The notes under the pieces are model-generated. The model ran no database searches and had not been told where the DNA came from. It saw only the letters and a program-made list of their open reading frames with translations. The position numbers and the translations under genes are program-made. From Osedax fenrisi (taxonomy: Eukaryota > Annelida > Polychaeta > Sabellida > Siboglinidae), in NCBI GenBank assembly GCA_964019155.1, contig OZ025243.1, forward strand, positions 21,636,941 through 21,700,940: 64,000 nucleotides of DNA. Direction: 5' to 3'. Below are positions 48,218 to 58,127 of the stretch, one piece after another; the first letter of the stretch is position 1, and the number at the start of each line of letters is the position of its first letter.

Positions 48218-49439
48218 GTAAATACATGTATACCTATATTAAAAAATATATATATATCAAATATATTAACTGGAACACAATATTGAATGAAAAGACACAA
48301 TAAAATTACTTATAAAAAAAATTAAAAGTATAATACCGATATATAAACTTGATAACAAAAGTAGTATTGATTACATTTTTTAAGACATAAAACTCTTAAA
48401 TTTAAAGATATAATAAAGATATCTATAGATAAAAGAATGAAAGGTATAAAGATATAACAGTATCAAGTATGGGTAAATAATTACAAATTGAACTAAGCAA
48501 ATAATGCTTGTTATATATTCTAAACATATATTTATAAATATATTTATTTAGTTAGCCATACTCGATCCTTTTATACTTTTCTGTTAAATATAACTTTCTT
48601 AATACATAACTATACCAAAAATAAGATTGTATCATGATATATTTAGTATTCGTTATAAAGGTGTATGGTTATGGAATTATTTAAATACAACGATATTACC
48701 TTTAATACATTAGCATACTTTTACAATGAATATTAACAAATTAACACAATGATATCAAATAATTATATTTTAAAATGACAATTGTCATTATGAATATCTC
48801 ATGTACACCTGCATACCTATATCGTTTGTTATTTTATTTACATGCCATATTTACTTATTATTAGCTATTTTTATTTGTTCGTATTGTACAGATATTTTTT
48901 ATGTTTGTAGCATTATTTTGGTTTTTCATTTTCTTTGTTTTTTATTGATTACATTAGTTATAATTTTTAGTACCATTTTTAATTTTTTAAATATTTTATT
49001 ATATATTTTAATTTAATTTATTATTATTGTATTGTTATATACATTATTGGTATTGAGAGATAAATGTAATTTTATTGTATTGATTTTTTATGAGACAGAA
49101 CACGAATGAACAAAATAGAATTACAAAATATGTATACTCTTTATATGTATTCGTTTTTGTAGTAATTCTCTCATTACCAAGAGCAGGTTGGTATCTCGAT
49201 AAGTTCAATAGAACTTCTATTACAAACATCTATTTTTGATATCGGTTATAAAATAATATTATTATTATTTATGTATATAATATATATATTGTTATTGTTA
49301 TTGTTAACAATAACAATATATATATATATACAATATGTTATACACTATAATTAACTTATACATTTAGACGGCTGTATCCTCGATGTGTTAGTTTAATAGA
49401 TACTTTTTAAATATGCATATATATATATATATTTATTTT
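48218..49439. other. AT-rich stretch, intron-like or intergenic
   Basis: The first 80 bp after the donor (ACTGGAACACAATATTGAATG near 48270) align with the same position after exon B of copy 2 (ACTGGAATTCAATATTGGATG near 54722), confirming a segmental duplication. No exon recognised afterwards; the Phe/Leu-rich frame at 48801 is AT-composition noise. Confidence 0.5.
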
Positions 49440-50654
49440 ATTTTATTTAAAAATGGTTTATTGACTACTAAATCATGTGGTGGTTATGGGCGTCACGAGA
49501 AGGAAACAAAAATAAAATAAATAGAGTACAATACAAATGAAGGAAAAGGGAGGGTAGGTAGGTCACAATGTTAATAGGGGCGTGTGTAGTTTACGTTAAA
49601 TAGTGACAGGGGTTTAAAACACCTACTGTCGTATGGTAGAGCATTACAGTATACTGGATATACTAACACATATTTTGGAGCTATATAGTAGTTATGATGT
49701 CACAGAGAAATTAGATCCAGCGTGAGAAGAGAGAGTCGAGCGTTTCACAATAATCATCGTGTGAAATTTCATGTAGCTAGACTAAGGGTCTGCATATTGA
49801 CCATGTCTGCTAGGTATTCAGGAGATCTAAGATCTATCACCTTATGGGTGATGAATAGTTGTCTGTACCTGCAGAGATACCTAACCTTAAGCCAGTCGAG
49901 TGATCGTAATAGGGCCGATATTGATACTATTGAAGAGAATTTCAGTTTATAAAGGGTGCGTATAGAACGTCGTTGTATCATCTCAAGTTTAAGCATAAGC
50001 TTTAGAGGTAGATTACATAGAAGTGAGCTGCAGTATATAAGTCTACTGAAGACTAGCGAGTGTATTATACTTTTAGTCATTGAAAAAGTCAATTTATTAC
50101 GTGTTTTCGGCATTGCGAATCATTATAGATATGAGGTCAGATTATTCTAGGTGGGAGTTGGTGGTGAAACAAATAGTTGTTATTGATTGTGAGGTAGGGA
50201 TGGATAGTAGAAAAGGGTGGTTGATAATTAGTGCGTATACGCCCCATATACCTATAAGTAGGTCTGGAGAGAATGATGATGTCAGTTTTAGTCATATTAA
50301 GTGATAGGGAATGTTGGGGTAGCCAGTCAGTAAGTTCTGCGAGCCAGTTAAAAATAGACAGTTGAATAGAGTTGGAGTCACAGGAAATGGGAAAAGAAGT
50401 ATACATTTGTAGATCGTCAGCAAATAGATGGTAGTGGATGTAATGATATTTACGAAATATTGATTTTATGGGTATACTATAAATGATAAAAAGTAAAGGA
50501 CCAAATACAGATCCTTGTGGAACGCCATGATTGCCGAAAACGGAGTAGATAAGGATAAGTTAATTTTCACTGAAAAAGACCTTAAAAGACATAAACCAGC
50601 TGTGTACTTGACTATGAATACCGATTTCATTGAGTCGTAAATCAAGAAGATTAT

Positions 50655-50689
<35 letters not shown>

Positions 50690-50750
50690 ATGTGTGAGTA
50701 TGTATATATGTGTATAGGTATGTATGAATATGTGTATAAGACATGCAATA
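49440..50750 (-). pseudogene. Non-LTR retrotransposon RT relic with intact palm motifs
   Basis: Reading the minus strand from 50750: NEIGIHSQVHSWFMSFKVFF, an in-frame TAA at 50560-50562, FGNHGVPQGSVFGPLLF (the GVPQGSVLGPLLF block), YHLFADDLQMYTSF (FADD catalytic motif, about 50410-50430), WLPQHSLSLNMTKTDI, then a frame change before LTFSMTKSIIHSLVFSRLIYC and LRSLDWLKVRYLCRYR (49769-50113). This is the standard order of a LINE RT palm, thumb and C-terminus. The likely 3' UTR runs to 49440. The 5' end is lost in a TA run. One nonsense codon and at least one frameshift make it inactive. Confidence 0.85.
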
Positions 50751-50794
50751 ACGAATGTTATATATATATATATCCTGTCACGACCTGTAATAGA

Positions 50795-50984
50795 TTACAT
50801 TTATAATTTACCTAAATTAGTAGTCACATGAGTTATCTTCAACATACCTCGAGACTCGATTTATGTGGCCGATCATCTCACATAACGTATTATTTAATTA
50901 ACCTTAAATGGTGCAATTATATCGCAGTATAAATATATCATATAAATTAATATAAACATTTATTTTGATATAATCAAAACGTAC
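50795..50984. repeat. Interspersed segment shared with 13618-13800
   Basis: Second copy of the AGTAGTCACATGAG ... ATATCGCAGTATAAATAT segment. Here it is directly followed by a TTAA-flanked transposon that is absent from the 13.8 kb copy. Confidence 0.6.
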
Positions 50985-50988
50985 TTAA

Positions 50989-52487
50989 GGGGGTTCACGG
51001 TCTTTAGATTTCAATGTAATTAGATAGGATTTTTTTTTTTTGAAAATTCAAAAACTCAAGAAATAATTAAGATTTTCACATAATTTAAATTGCATAACAT
51101 TAAGATATATTGTGTTAATTGTTCTATAGGAATTCTAAATGATTAGAATAATAGTTTTGAAAATATCAACATTTTTAAAAAATAAAAATTTTGTAAAAAT
51201 AAAATATTTATTTAAAAAAATTAATTATCAATTATTTATAAACTCTACATCTAATCACACATATTTTCTGTAGCTACAATATACATATAATACTAAACAT
51301 ACTTTGAAAATTTGAACAAGTTTAGTCAATTATTCATTAATAAATAGAAATTTTCATAAAAAAAACTTATATTCTGAGATAATTGATTTTAAAGATTGAC
51401 TATATTATTTATCTGCTTTTTGACATTTATTATTATGGTAAAAGTTAGTTTAGCTAATTATTACAATTTTTATATTATATTTATATAACTTGTATAATTT
51501 GTCATGCTTTTGAAATACATTGCATCTATATAAATTATTATTATAATATATTATAGTTGCATATGAAAGAATAAAAATATACAAAAAATAAATTTTATTA
51601 TAATTATGATTGATTTTTTTTTATTAGATATTATAAAAGTAATCCACTTCCATAATCCTTTGATGAAATTTGCCTTCTTTGTCTTGCCCGTCTCCATTCC
51701 CTAGATTCTGTCACCTGTTTCTTCTTAGAGGCTTTCACTCTTGTAGCATCTCTAGCCGCCGCATCTACACGTAAAATCTATAAAATTGAAATATTGTAAA
51801 TATTATATGATATTATATTCCAAAATAAACACATTTATCTGACGTTTTATAAATAATATATTATAATTTTATATAGTTATATAATAGTTATATATTATAT
51901 ATAGTATAAAATTAGATTAGCATAAATATAATAAAATCTAATTGCTTTGTTTCAATATTATCAAATTGAAATATTGTAAATATATTATGATATTATTTTC
52001 CTAAATAAACACATTTAACTGACGTTTTATAAATAATATATGATACTATTATATAGTTATATAATAGTTACATATTATATATAATATAAACCTTGATTGT
52101 ATCTCGATTACGCCTCGAAAGTTGTCGTTTAGTCAATCGACCCATATCAAATAATAATAATAATGAAATGACGCTATCTTATTATTATAGAACAAAACCA
52201 ACAGCCAATCACTAGCATTTATAAAATAAAACCAACAGATGGCGCTGGTAATAACAGATTGCGCTGAAAAACAGTGTTATGATATATGTAAACCGTAATT
52301 TTTGCGCCATTTTTTTAATTATTATTTTATTAGAAATAGGTAGTGTTATAAAATTATGTTTTTTTATGCTTTATATATGTTTTTAACATATGATATTTTA
52401 ACATATCATACATTATACATGTAGTATTCTATTTTTAAAATAAAATTTTGTTTATAAATTTTTTTATTTTAAAGACCGTGAATCCCC
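50989..52487. mobile_element. TTAA-flanked Kolobok-like DNA transposon
   Basis: TTAA at 50985-50988 and 52488-52491. Inverted ends GGGGGTTCACGGTCTTTA and (inverse right) GGGGATTCACGGTCTTTA match at 17 of 18. 1,499 bp. A GC-richer segment inside (51631-51777) encodes a plausible transposase C-terminal exon. The other TTAA/GGGG element in the window (30489) has different inner TIR sequence, so two families are present. Confidence 0.8.
51631..51777 (-). pseudogene. Transposase C-terminal exon in Kolobok-like element
   Basis: The minus strand has an acceptor TTTATAG (51784-51778) followed by 48 sense codons and TAA at 51631-51633. The encoded piece has RDATRVKASKKKQVTESREW, RRARQRRQ and ends DYGSGLLL. 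A basic RR.AR.. helix followed by a (T/D)YG.G.(F/L) terminus is how I recognise the C-terminus of transposases of this type in invertebrates; the assignment is from memory of the motif and moderately secure. The rest of the transposase is deleted. Confidence 0.5.
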
Positions 52488-52598
52488 TTAAGACCTAACT
52501 AGTATACGTTTATATAGAAACAAAATAAAATATATTTAAAATAAATAGTATTTATTTGAATATTTGTTAATAAATGTATGCGTCGTGTGATGATCGAC

Positions 52599-52742
52599 CA
52601 TCTTATGACTCATCCAGTCAACTAGCGTGTTGTAGAATGTTACTTTACCGAGGTATAGCGATATCGAACATCTTATGACTCATCCATCCAGTCAACTAGC
52701 GTGTTGTAGAATGTTGCTGTAGCGAGATATAGCGATATCGAT
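52599..52742. repeat. 70-bp tandem duplication
   Basis: Two units starting CATCTTATGACTCATCCA and ending TATAGCGATATCG (52599-52668, 52669-52742); the second has an extra ATCC. Downstream to about 52990 the DNA is GC-richer, with CACGTGACCATGG and TTACCACGGTTACCG, possibly promoter-like. The minus-strand frame across it shows no domain. Confidence 0.8.
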
Positions 52743-53121
52743 ATAGGTAAAGCCAAACACTATGCGTTCTTGTCACCCGTGCCGGTAAATCCGCTAGTCG
52801 CGTAGGTATGTTGTTTACCACGTGACCATGGTTACCACGGTTACCGTAGTTCTGAACACGAGGCCATGTCCTCGACGAGAACGTCTTCAATTCGCGTTTA
52901 TATACATATACATATGCAGGCGCGCGCGTACGTACGCCGTGGTTAAGAGTGGACCACTCGTGCGCGTGTAGGTATGCGTGTAGGTATGCGTGTATGTGTG
53001 CATGTTTACAGTGTGCGTATTACCATATATAGATATATTATATTAAGGTTGAAGCACTCGTCTGTAGCGATTATACGTAATACACGTCTACCAAGTAGTC
53101 ACGTGACGTCTACCTATAGGT

Positions 53122-53300
53122 ATACCCCTTACCCCATACCCCTACCACTACCCTACACTACCCCTACTACCCACCCCCATCCCTACCCCTACCCCTACCC
53201 ATACCCCTACTCCTACCCCCTACCCTACCATACCCCTACTACCTACCCCTACCCCTACTACTTACCCTACCCTTAACCCCACCCCTACCCCCCTTACCCC
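53122..53300 (+). repeat. (CCCCTA)n-like C-rich polypyrimidine tract before exon A copy 2
   Basis: About 180 bp of CCCCTA/CCCTAC-type imperfect repeats almost without G, ending at the CAG acceptor of the next exon. The opposite strand is G-rich with many GGGG runs. Copy 1 has only about 15 bp (ACCCCGCCCGCCAG) between the same upstream anchor (CACGTGAYGTCTACCTA) and the acceptor, so the tract expanded here. Confidence 0.9.
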
Positions 53301-53307
53301 CCAACAG

Positions 53308-53419
53308 GTGAAAAGCTATCCACAGAACACCGGATAGCGTATATGGCCTTCAGCAAAACAAAGAGGGGCGAGCTGAAGACGGAACAACGGGGTATCTCTT
53401 ATTATGATATCAATAAGAG
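53308..53419 (+). CDS. HMG-box-like gene, domain exon A, copy 2
   Basis: 112 bp, exactly the length and phases of copy 1 (enters phase 1, leaves phase 2), between acceptor CAACAG and donor GTACAC. It encodes STEHRIAYMAFSKTKRGELK then GISYYDINKR. Against copy 1, the core STEHRIAY, SKT, EL and SYYDINKR are kept while solvent-exposed positions differ, which is the pattern expected of selection on a functional domain. Partner exon B is at 54517. Confidence 0.75.
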
Positions 53420-53422
53420 GTA

Positions 53423-53600
53423 CACATACACACACACACATACACACACGCACACACGCACGCGCGCGCATGCCTACAGTGCGTATAAACATATATACAT
53501 GTACACTGTACAATGTACAGTGTACATGTATATATGTTTATATATGTTTACAGTGTACATTATACACGCGCTCACACACACATACACACATAAATATATA
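53423..53600. repeat. (CA)n and GTACA/TGTAC palindromic repeats
   Basis: CA/CACG dinucleotide runs right after the donor, then a perfect palindrome around 53501-53535 (ATATACATGTACACTG/CAGTGTACATGTATAT) and more CA. The intron of copy 1 starts with a shorter CA run at the same place. Confidence 0.9.
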
Positions 53601-54112
53601 TAAATATATATATATATTTGTATATTGAAGAATTAAAATGTGTATTATAATATATTTAGAACAGTATGTAAATATATATCATATATATTTATATTAACTA
53701 ATTGTATTAATTAATTAATTATAAAAGTATAGTATAATTAATTATACTATAATTTATTATAATACAGTAATTATTAATAATTCCAATATTTCATAGTATT
53801 AAAATGAATAATATAATATATTATATTACAGTTTTAACCATTTACTATTACATTGTTATATATACATATTGTATATATGCTGACTGCATACAATATATAA
53901 GAATTATCCAAAACTATTAGTTGAAAGTGTTTATAAAAGAAGTGAGGTGATATTTCGTATTTCGCAGTAACTAAATTAAATATATGTAGATACTATCTAC
54001 TAGATAGATATACTGAAATAGATTAACATGCTTAATATATATATATATATACATATATATTTATAAACAATAGTATCTACACATTACTATCATTGTTATA
54101 TGCTTTACTATA

Positions 54113-54148
54113 TAAAAGATTTTCCGAAGGTTGCTTCGAAAAATCTTT
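54113..54148. mobile_element. Minimal hairpin of the AAAGATTTTCCGAAG TIR family
   Basis: AAAGATTTTCCGAAG, four bases, then CTTCGAAAAATCTTT: two TIR ends of the element at 56065-56518 with nothing between. Confidence 0.6.
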
Positions 54149-54149
54149 G

Positions 54150-54154
<5 letters not shown>

Positions 54155-54185
<31 letters not shown>

Positions 54186-54330
54186 TTTATTAGAAGAAAG
54201 TTGTATATATATATATATCATGTGAATTATTAAATTCATTATATTATTATTTAATAATTTACATGATATATATATATACAACTTTCTTCTAATAAATATT
54301 ATTATTATTATTATTATTTTAATAAGGGTG
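54155..54330. repeat. Long inverted repeat with AAT-repeat tails
   Basis: Two arms of about 75-80 bp: (AAT)n, ATTTATTAGAAGAAAGTTGT, a TA run and CATG.GAATTATTAAA, mirrored after a 15-20 bp centre. The TTAGAAGAAAGTTGTA end with AAT tail also occurs at 56965-57005, so the arms look like two retroelement 3' ends head to head. Confidence 0.9.
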
Positions 54331-54516
54331 ACAACATCATATAATATGCAATATTATTTTGAAGCCCTTTTGGATGAACAAGTAATATCATTATTAACAC
54401 ATTAACAGCTGCATAAATATGAATTCCTAAAACAATAAGACAAAACAGAAAACAAACAATAATATATATTATAATTATTATATTGGGTATCTAATAATCT
54501 CGTCATTTCTCGTCAG

Positions 54517-54607
54517 GATATTAGATGCGTGGTCACTGCTATCTTCAGACGACAAGATGGAACTTTACTATGATGAGATGCATAGGAGTCCACATACACG
54601 AAAAATG
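54517..54607 (+). CDS. HMG-box-like gene, domain exon B, copy 2
   Basis: 91 bp between acceptor GTCAG and donor GTAAAT. It completes the split Arg codon and ends in phase 0, like copy 1. It encodes ILDAWSLLSSDDKMELYYDE then a short basic tail (HTRKM). It is 33 bp (11 codons) shorter than copy 1, a clean in-frame difference located in the tail after the third helix. The upstream intron end (AATAATCTCGT.ATTTCTC) matches copy 1. Confidence 0.75.
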
Positions 54608-54804
54608 GTAAATAGTATTTGCTAAATACATACATACATATATTCATATATGTTTTATTTCTACTCAATAAACCATATTCAATTCAATTCAAGTCATATA
54701 TATATATATATTAATATAGTAACTGGAATTCAATATTGGATGAAAACACATAATACCACTAAGAAGTTTGCATCACATGCATGCGCTTTCATTATTGTGT
54801 TGCA

Positions 54805-54844
<40 letters not shown>

Positions 54845-54859
54845 GTATACGTCATACAG

Positions 54860-54944
54860 CCCCATGTTAACGAGGCGTCAAATGTCACACAACCAGAAGC
54901 GCCCCCTGTCGCTTCGTTAAACAGAATACCCTCGGTTAGTCTAC
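54860..54944 (+). CDS. Candidate linker exon after HMG-box cassette 2
   Basis: The acceptor ATACAG at 54854-54859 is followed by a phase-0 open frame rich in Pro/Val/Ala (NEASNVTQPEAPPVASLN). Phase 0 is what exon B leaves. Two donors are possible: GTTAGT at 54935 (phase 0) and GTAGAA at 54945 (phase 1). Only the second suits the next exon at 57194, which enters in phase 1. Without splicing the frame stops at 54977-54979, so this could also be a terminal exon. A LINE begins immediately after. Confidence 0.45.
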
Positions 54945-54976
54945 GTAGAACATATACATCACGTCACACATACTTT

Positions 54977-55645
54977 TGAATAATTTACCTGCTTATCAGT
55001 TAATTAATCAGTTAATGCCATTAAATAACATAATTCGATCGTCAATACGCGTATTATATAAATTACCACCAAGATTAATAGGCGATACGATCAGTATAAC
55101 TGAACTGATGCTACAACAACACCTACTACTATATTATACTATAGTAGTAGGTGTTGTTGTACCTATAGGCTATAGCCTATATTACCAATTAATTGCCGCA
55201 TTATTTATAAATTACTGGCAACTACACATCTTGCATATATTATCACAAATACCGATATAACTCGCGAAATTAATAAAGTGATATTAAAGTATGATAGTGC
55301 AGAGACGACGTAGTCTATAGATTGTGTATACACTAAATTCAGAGCAACTCAACACATTTATAGGTACATAACACCAGACCATTAAGTATAGCGGCACCTA
55401 TCGAGTGGAATAAGCTCGGTATTGATTTAAGATATTATATATCAATATTATCATGCAATAAATTACTAAAAACTAAATTATTTATAATTGCCTATGATTT
55501 ATAAACTATTTTTTGTTATTTAATATATTATCATTTTATTTTGTATCGCATATTACCATGTTATCATTAACACTTTTGTTAAGTATCCTATAATTTAAAA
55601 AATGTATAAACTAAAATAAATAATAATAATAATAATAATATCTCA
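54977..55645 (+). pseudogene. Non-LTR retrotransposon RT C-terminal fragment, copy 2
   Basis: Starts at the LPAYQLI..LMPLNNIIRSS segment (RT C-terminal), continues through ISITELMLQQH, and after stops has a WNKLG(I)DLR-like block near 55420-55445. It ends with an (AAT)n tail at about 55618-55640. It contains a local palindrome CAACAACACCTACTACTAT/ATAGTAGTAGGTGTTGTTG at 55113-55160. 5'-truncated; same family as 47200-47490. Confidence 0.75.
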
Positions 55646-56010
55646 CATGCATACCCTTATTAGATTCATAATAACCCATACAAATATCAATAAATATTTA
55701 CAAAAATGATCTCAGGTACCTATAATACATACACTCTGCGTCATTATAAATTTATTTTCTATTTCCTTCCGCTTTATTGTATTGTATTTTATAATGTTAA
55801 ATAGTACGATTGTATTGCTACTTTTATTATTGTTATTTCTTTATATACACTTTTAAGAAATAATTTATGATATATTTAAGTGTATAAATAAACATTACAT
55901 TTAATTACATATATATTACGTCATGACTTGTTACTTATCGCCGACGTTCATATTAGTTATATAATAATAATATTATTCGTTCATATTCGAGGATATATAT
56001 ATTTATATAG

Positions 56011-56062
<52 letters not shown>

Positions 56063-56064
56063 AT
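55646..56064. other. AT-rich stretch with TA array
   Basis: No gene; TA run at about 56012-56056. Confidence 0.5.
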
Positions 56065-56518
56065 CAAAGATTTTGCGAAGCAAAGATATAACACTCCCTA
56101 TGCATGCAACGTAATTTAGTAATATACCCAACCGCTGCTAGCAGTAGTATCGAAATCACTGAAATAGATTTAGGTTCGGCTCTGTTTGCATGCAACAATG
56201 TTTTCATTGCTCTATTAAATTACATGCAATATAAATTAGCTTTTACTCACTAAATATATACTTATAGCATTTAAAACATACATATCATATTTGTTTGTTA
56301 TATATTAGTAATGAACACTTAGTTTTCATCATATAAATATTAATTTAAAGCATATTATTTAACATTTTAAAAGTGTATAGTTAAATACGAATTTACATTA
56401 TAAACAACACATAGTTCCTAAAAGTAACCCGCTATAGGTGGCACCAGGGTATTTTGTATACAAATTCGAATTACACGATTTCGCGTAAGTGTTATATCTT
56501 TCCTTCGGAAAATCTTTG
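56065..56518. mobile_element. TIR element with CAAAGATTTT ends and 7-bp direct repeat
   Basis: The left end CAAAGATTTTGCGAAGCAAA and the inverse right end CAAAGATTTTCCGAAGGAAA continue as GATATAACAC on both sides. AAATGAT lies directly outside each end (56058-56064, 56519-56525). 454 bp, non-coding. Confidence 0.85.
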
Positions 56519-56697
56519 AAATGATACCGTACAAACTTGTAAACTATCAATGTTACATTATTAAAGTGAGCTCAAATGTGAATTTTAGACTTAAAATAGT
56601 TTACACATGAGATTACGCATACATTACGTTTCAGAGTTTAAATTTTAGTTAAACATGTGTCATGTATTTAATTTTAATATATATATATATATATATA

Positions 56698-56960
56698 TTG
56701 AATTGAATTTAATTGAAATTAAAATGTATTTAAACATCTATATAAATCATAAATGATCTATCAAAAGTGTATATATGTAGACAGAAATACAAATAATAAA
56801 AGTAAGTATTGCAATAAATACCATATAAATTAATAACATAGAGTAAACCCGAAGTAAATTAATAAATTAAATAATAATGATAAACAATATGAATATTACA
56901 GGTTGCCACCAGACATTAACCATTGGATATATTTATTGAATGTCTTATATTATATATATA
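56698..56960 (-). mobile_element. LINE 3' end fragment
   Basis: TTGAATTGAATTTAATTGAA and the following 240 bp align with 3464-3740 (TAAATGAT.TCTCAAGTGTATAT; CCACC.GA.ATTAA then TGGATATATTT). Minus-strand 3' UTR of the same LINE family. Confidence 0.6.
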
Positions 56961-57093
56961 ATAAATAATAATAATAATACATATTTATTAGAAGAAAGTT
57001 GTACATTTTTTTCGTATGAAGTATTTAAATTAATTATATTGTTATTTCCCGTAAAGGGCTTCATATAAAGATCAATATCTTTTCTATGCTGTC

Positions 57094-57098
<5 letters not shown>

Positions 57099-57175
<77 letters not shown>
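57099..57175. repeat. (TA)n microsatellite
   Basis: Uninterrupted TA run of about 75 bp ending 18 bp before an acceptor; it occupies the polypyrimidine/branch region of the next exon. Confidence 0.95.
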
Positions 57176-57181
<6 letters not shown>

Positions 57182-57193
57182 CCATACCTACAG

Positions 57194-57278
57194 GACACTA
57201 TGAACCCAGTGACTACAGAATGGCGATTACCGATGTTCGCTGGTTTACATACTGTGAATACGGCTCCACATATCATCG
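57194..57278 (+). CDS. Penultimate exon of HMG-box-region gene
   Basis: Acceptor CTACAG, 85 bp, donor GTTTTT. In the frame entering in phase 1 it encodes GHYEPSDYRMAITDVRWFTY and leaves in phase 2, exactly the phase required by the acceptor at 57668. Its first codons are shared with the exon at 61795 (GACACTA after CAG). Two other frames are also open, so frame choice rests on phase matching and on the shared HY(E/D) start. No domain recognised. Confidence 0.55.
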
Positions 57279-57667
57279 GTTTTTATTTATATTAGATATA
57301 TATGAAATTATCTCCCGCTAACTCAGACTTTTCACGAGTACTTGTTTTATTATGTACATATAGGTACATACGTGTAAATATATAGAAACTTTACATTTCA
57401 TACAGATTTTGTCGGTCCCTTCGAGTCTGAGTTAGAAGGTGTTAACTGTATAACAAATAATAATTCTCGTTTCGTATTACAATTATTTTTCAAAATAAAT
57501 AAAATTATCTTTTTATCGATTTAATCCGCGGATAAAATAGAATCCTCGCGAAATAGCCGACTATAGTTTATATTGTCTCAACTATTCATACACTAATACT
57601 CTAATAACCTACATTACCTATACAACCTATCTATAGGCGTACCATACCCGCTGTTGACACTCGACAG

Positions 57668-58127
57668 CCGGCCAAGATTCGAATTTACCGACCAATTATC
57701 GACGAGTCGTTACATGCCGGTCACCTACGTCTCCAGTCAACCGGAACGCTACCAACATATACTGAATACTCTGACACGGAGTACGGCAGTCGTGGCTCAG
57801 GCGTCGAATAGCCGAGGAGTACGTAACCCACCTCAGACGGTGGCGCCACCTGTATCCGCTGATGGGTTGAACACCCCCACACGGGTGACGCTACCCGACC
57901 GCACCCCCAATTCGGTGACGGTACCCGACCCCACCCCCACACGGGTGACGCTACCCGACCGCACCCCCAATAGCGGGGACGTCTATTTTCACCGCCATTA
58001 CAGCCCCGCCGAGCTCCTGTGGCCCTCGAACCACCATATCAATTGGATGCATGACATCAATAACGCGAATACTTCGGGTAATCGGTCGCATACTACTAAT
58101 ACTGACGAGTCGATGCATCAAAGTTAG
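57668..58127 (+). CDS. Terminal exon, Pro/Thr-rich C-terminal region
   Basis: The acceptor CGACAG opens a 460-bp exon with a single long frame ending in TAG at 58125-58127. This is the longest GC-rich open stretch in the window apart from transposons. It encodes a hydrophilic region with a tandem repeat of TPTRVTLPDRTPNS-type units (about 54 bp per pair) and a His/Asn-rich end. There is no ATG near the exon start (the frame is open upstream of the acceptor only by chance), consistent with a 3' exon. Low-complexity Pro/Thr tails are common in transcription-factor transactivation regions, so it fits as the C-terminus of the HMG-box gene, but the link is inferred from position and phase. Confidence 0.6.

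Noticed and set aside
48801..49016. Hydrophobic 71-codon ORF suggestive of a membrane protein
   Set aside because: Phe/Leu/Ile content follows from T-rich DNA; no conserved motif or splice context.
53122..53300. Interstitial telomere or chromosome end
   Set aside because: CCCCTA-like units are irregular and sit directly at a splice acceptor; they look like local expansion, not (TTAGGG)n.
57721..57942. Minus-strand Gly/Trp/Pro ORF opposite the terminal exon
   Set aside because: Shadow of the + strand tandem repeat; the + frame has matching splice phases and is longer.
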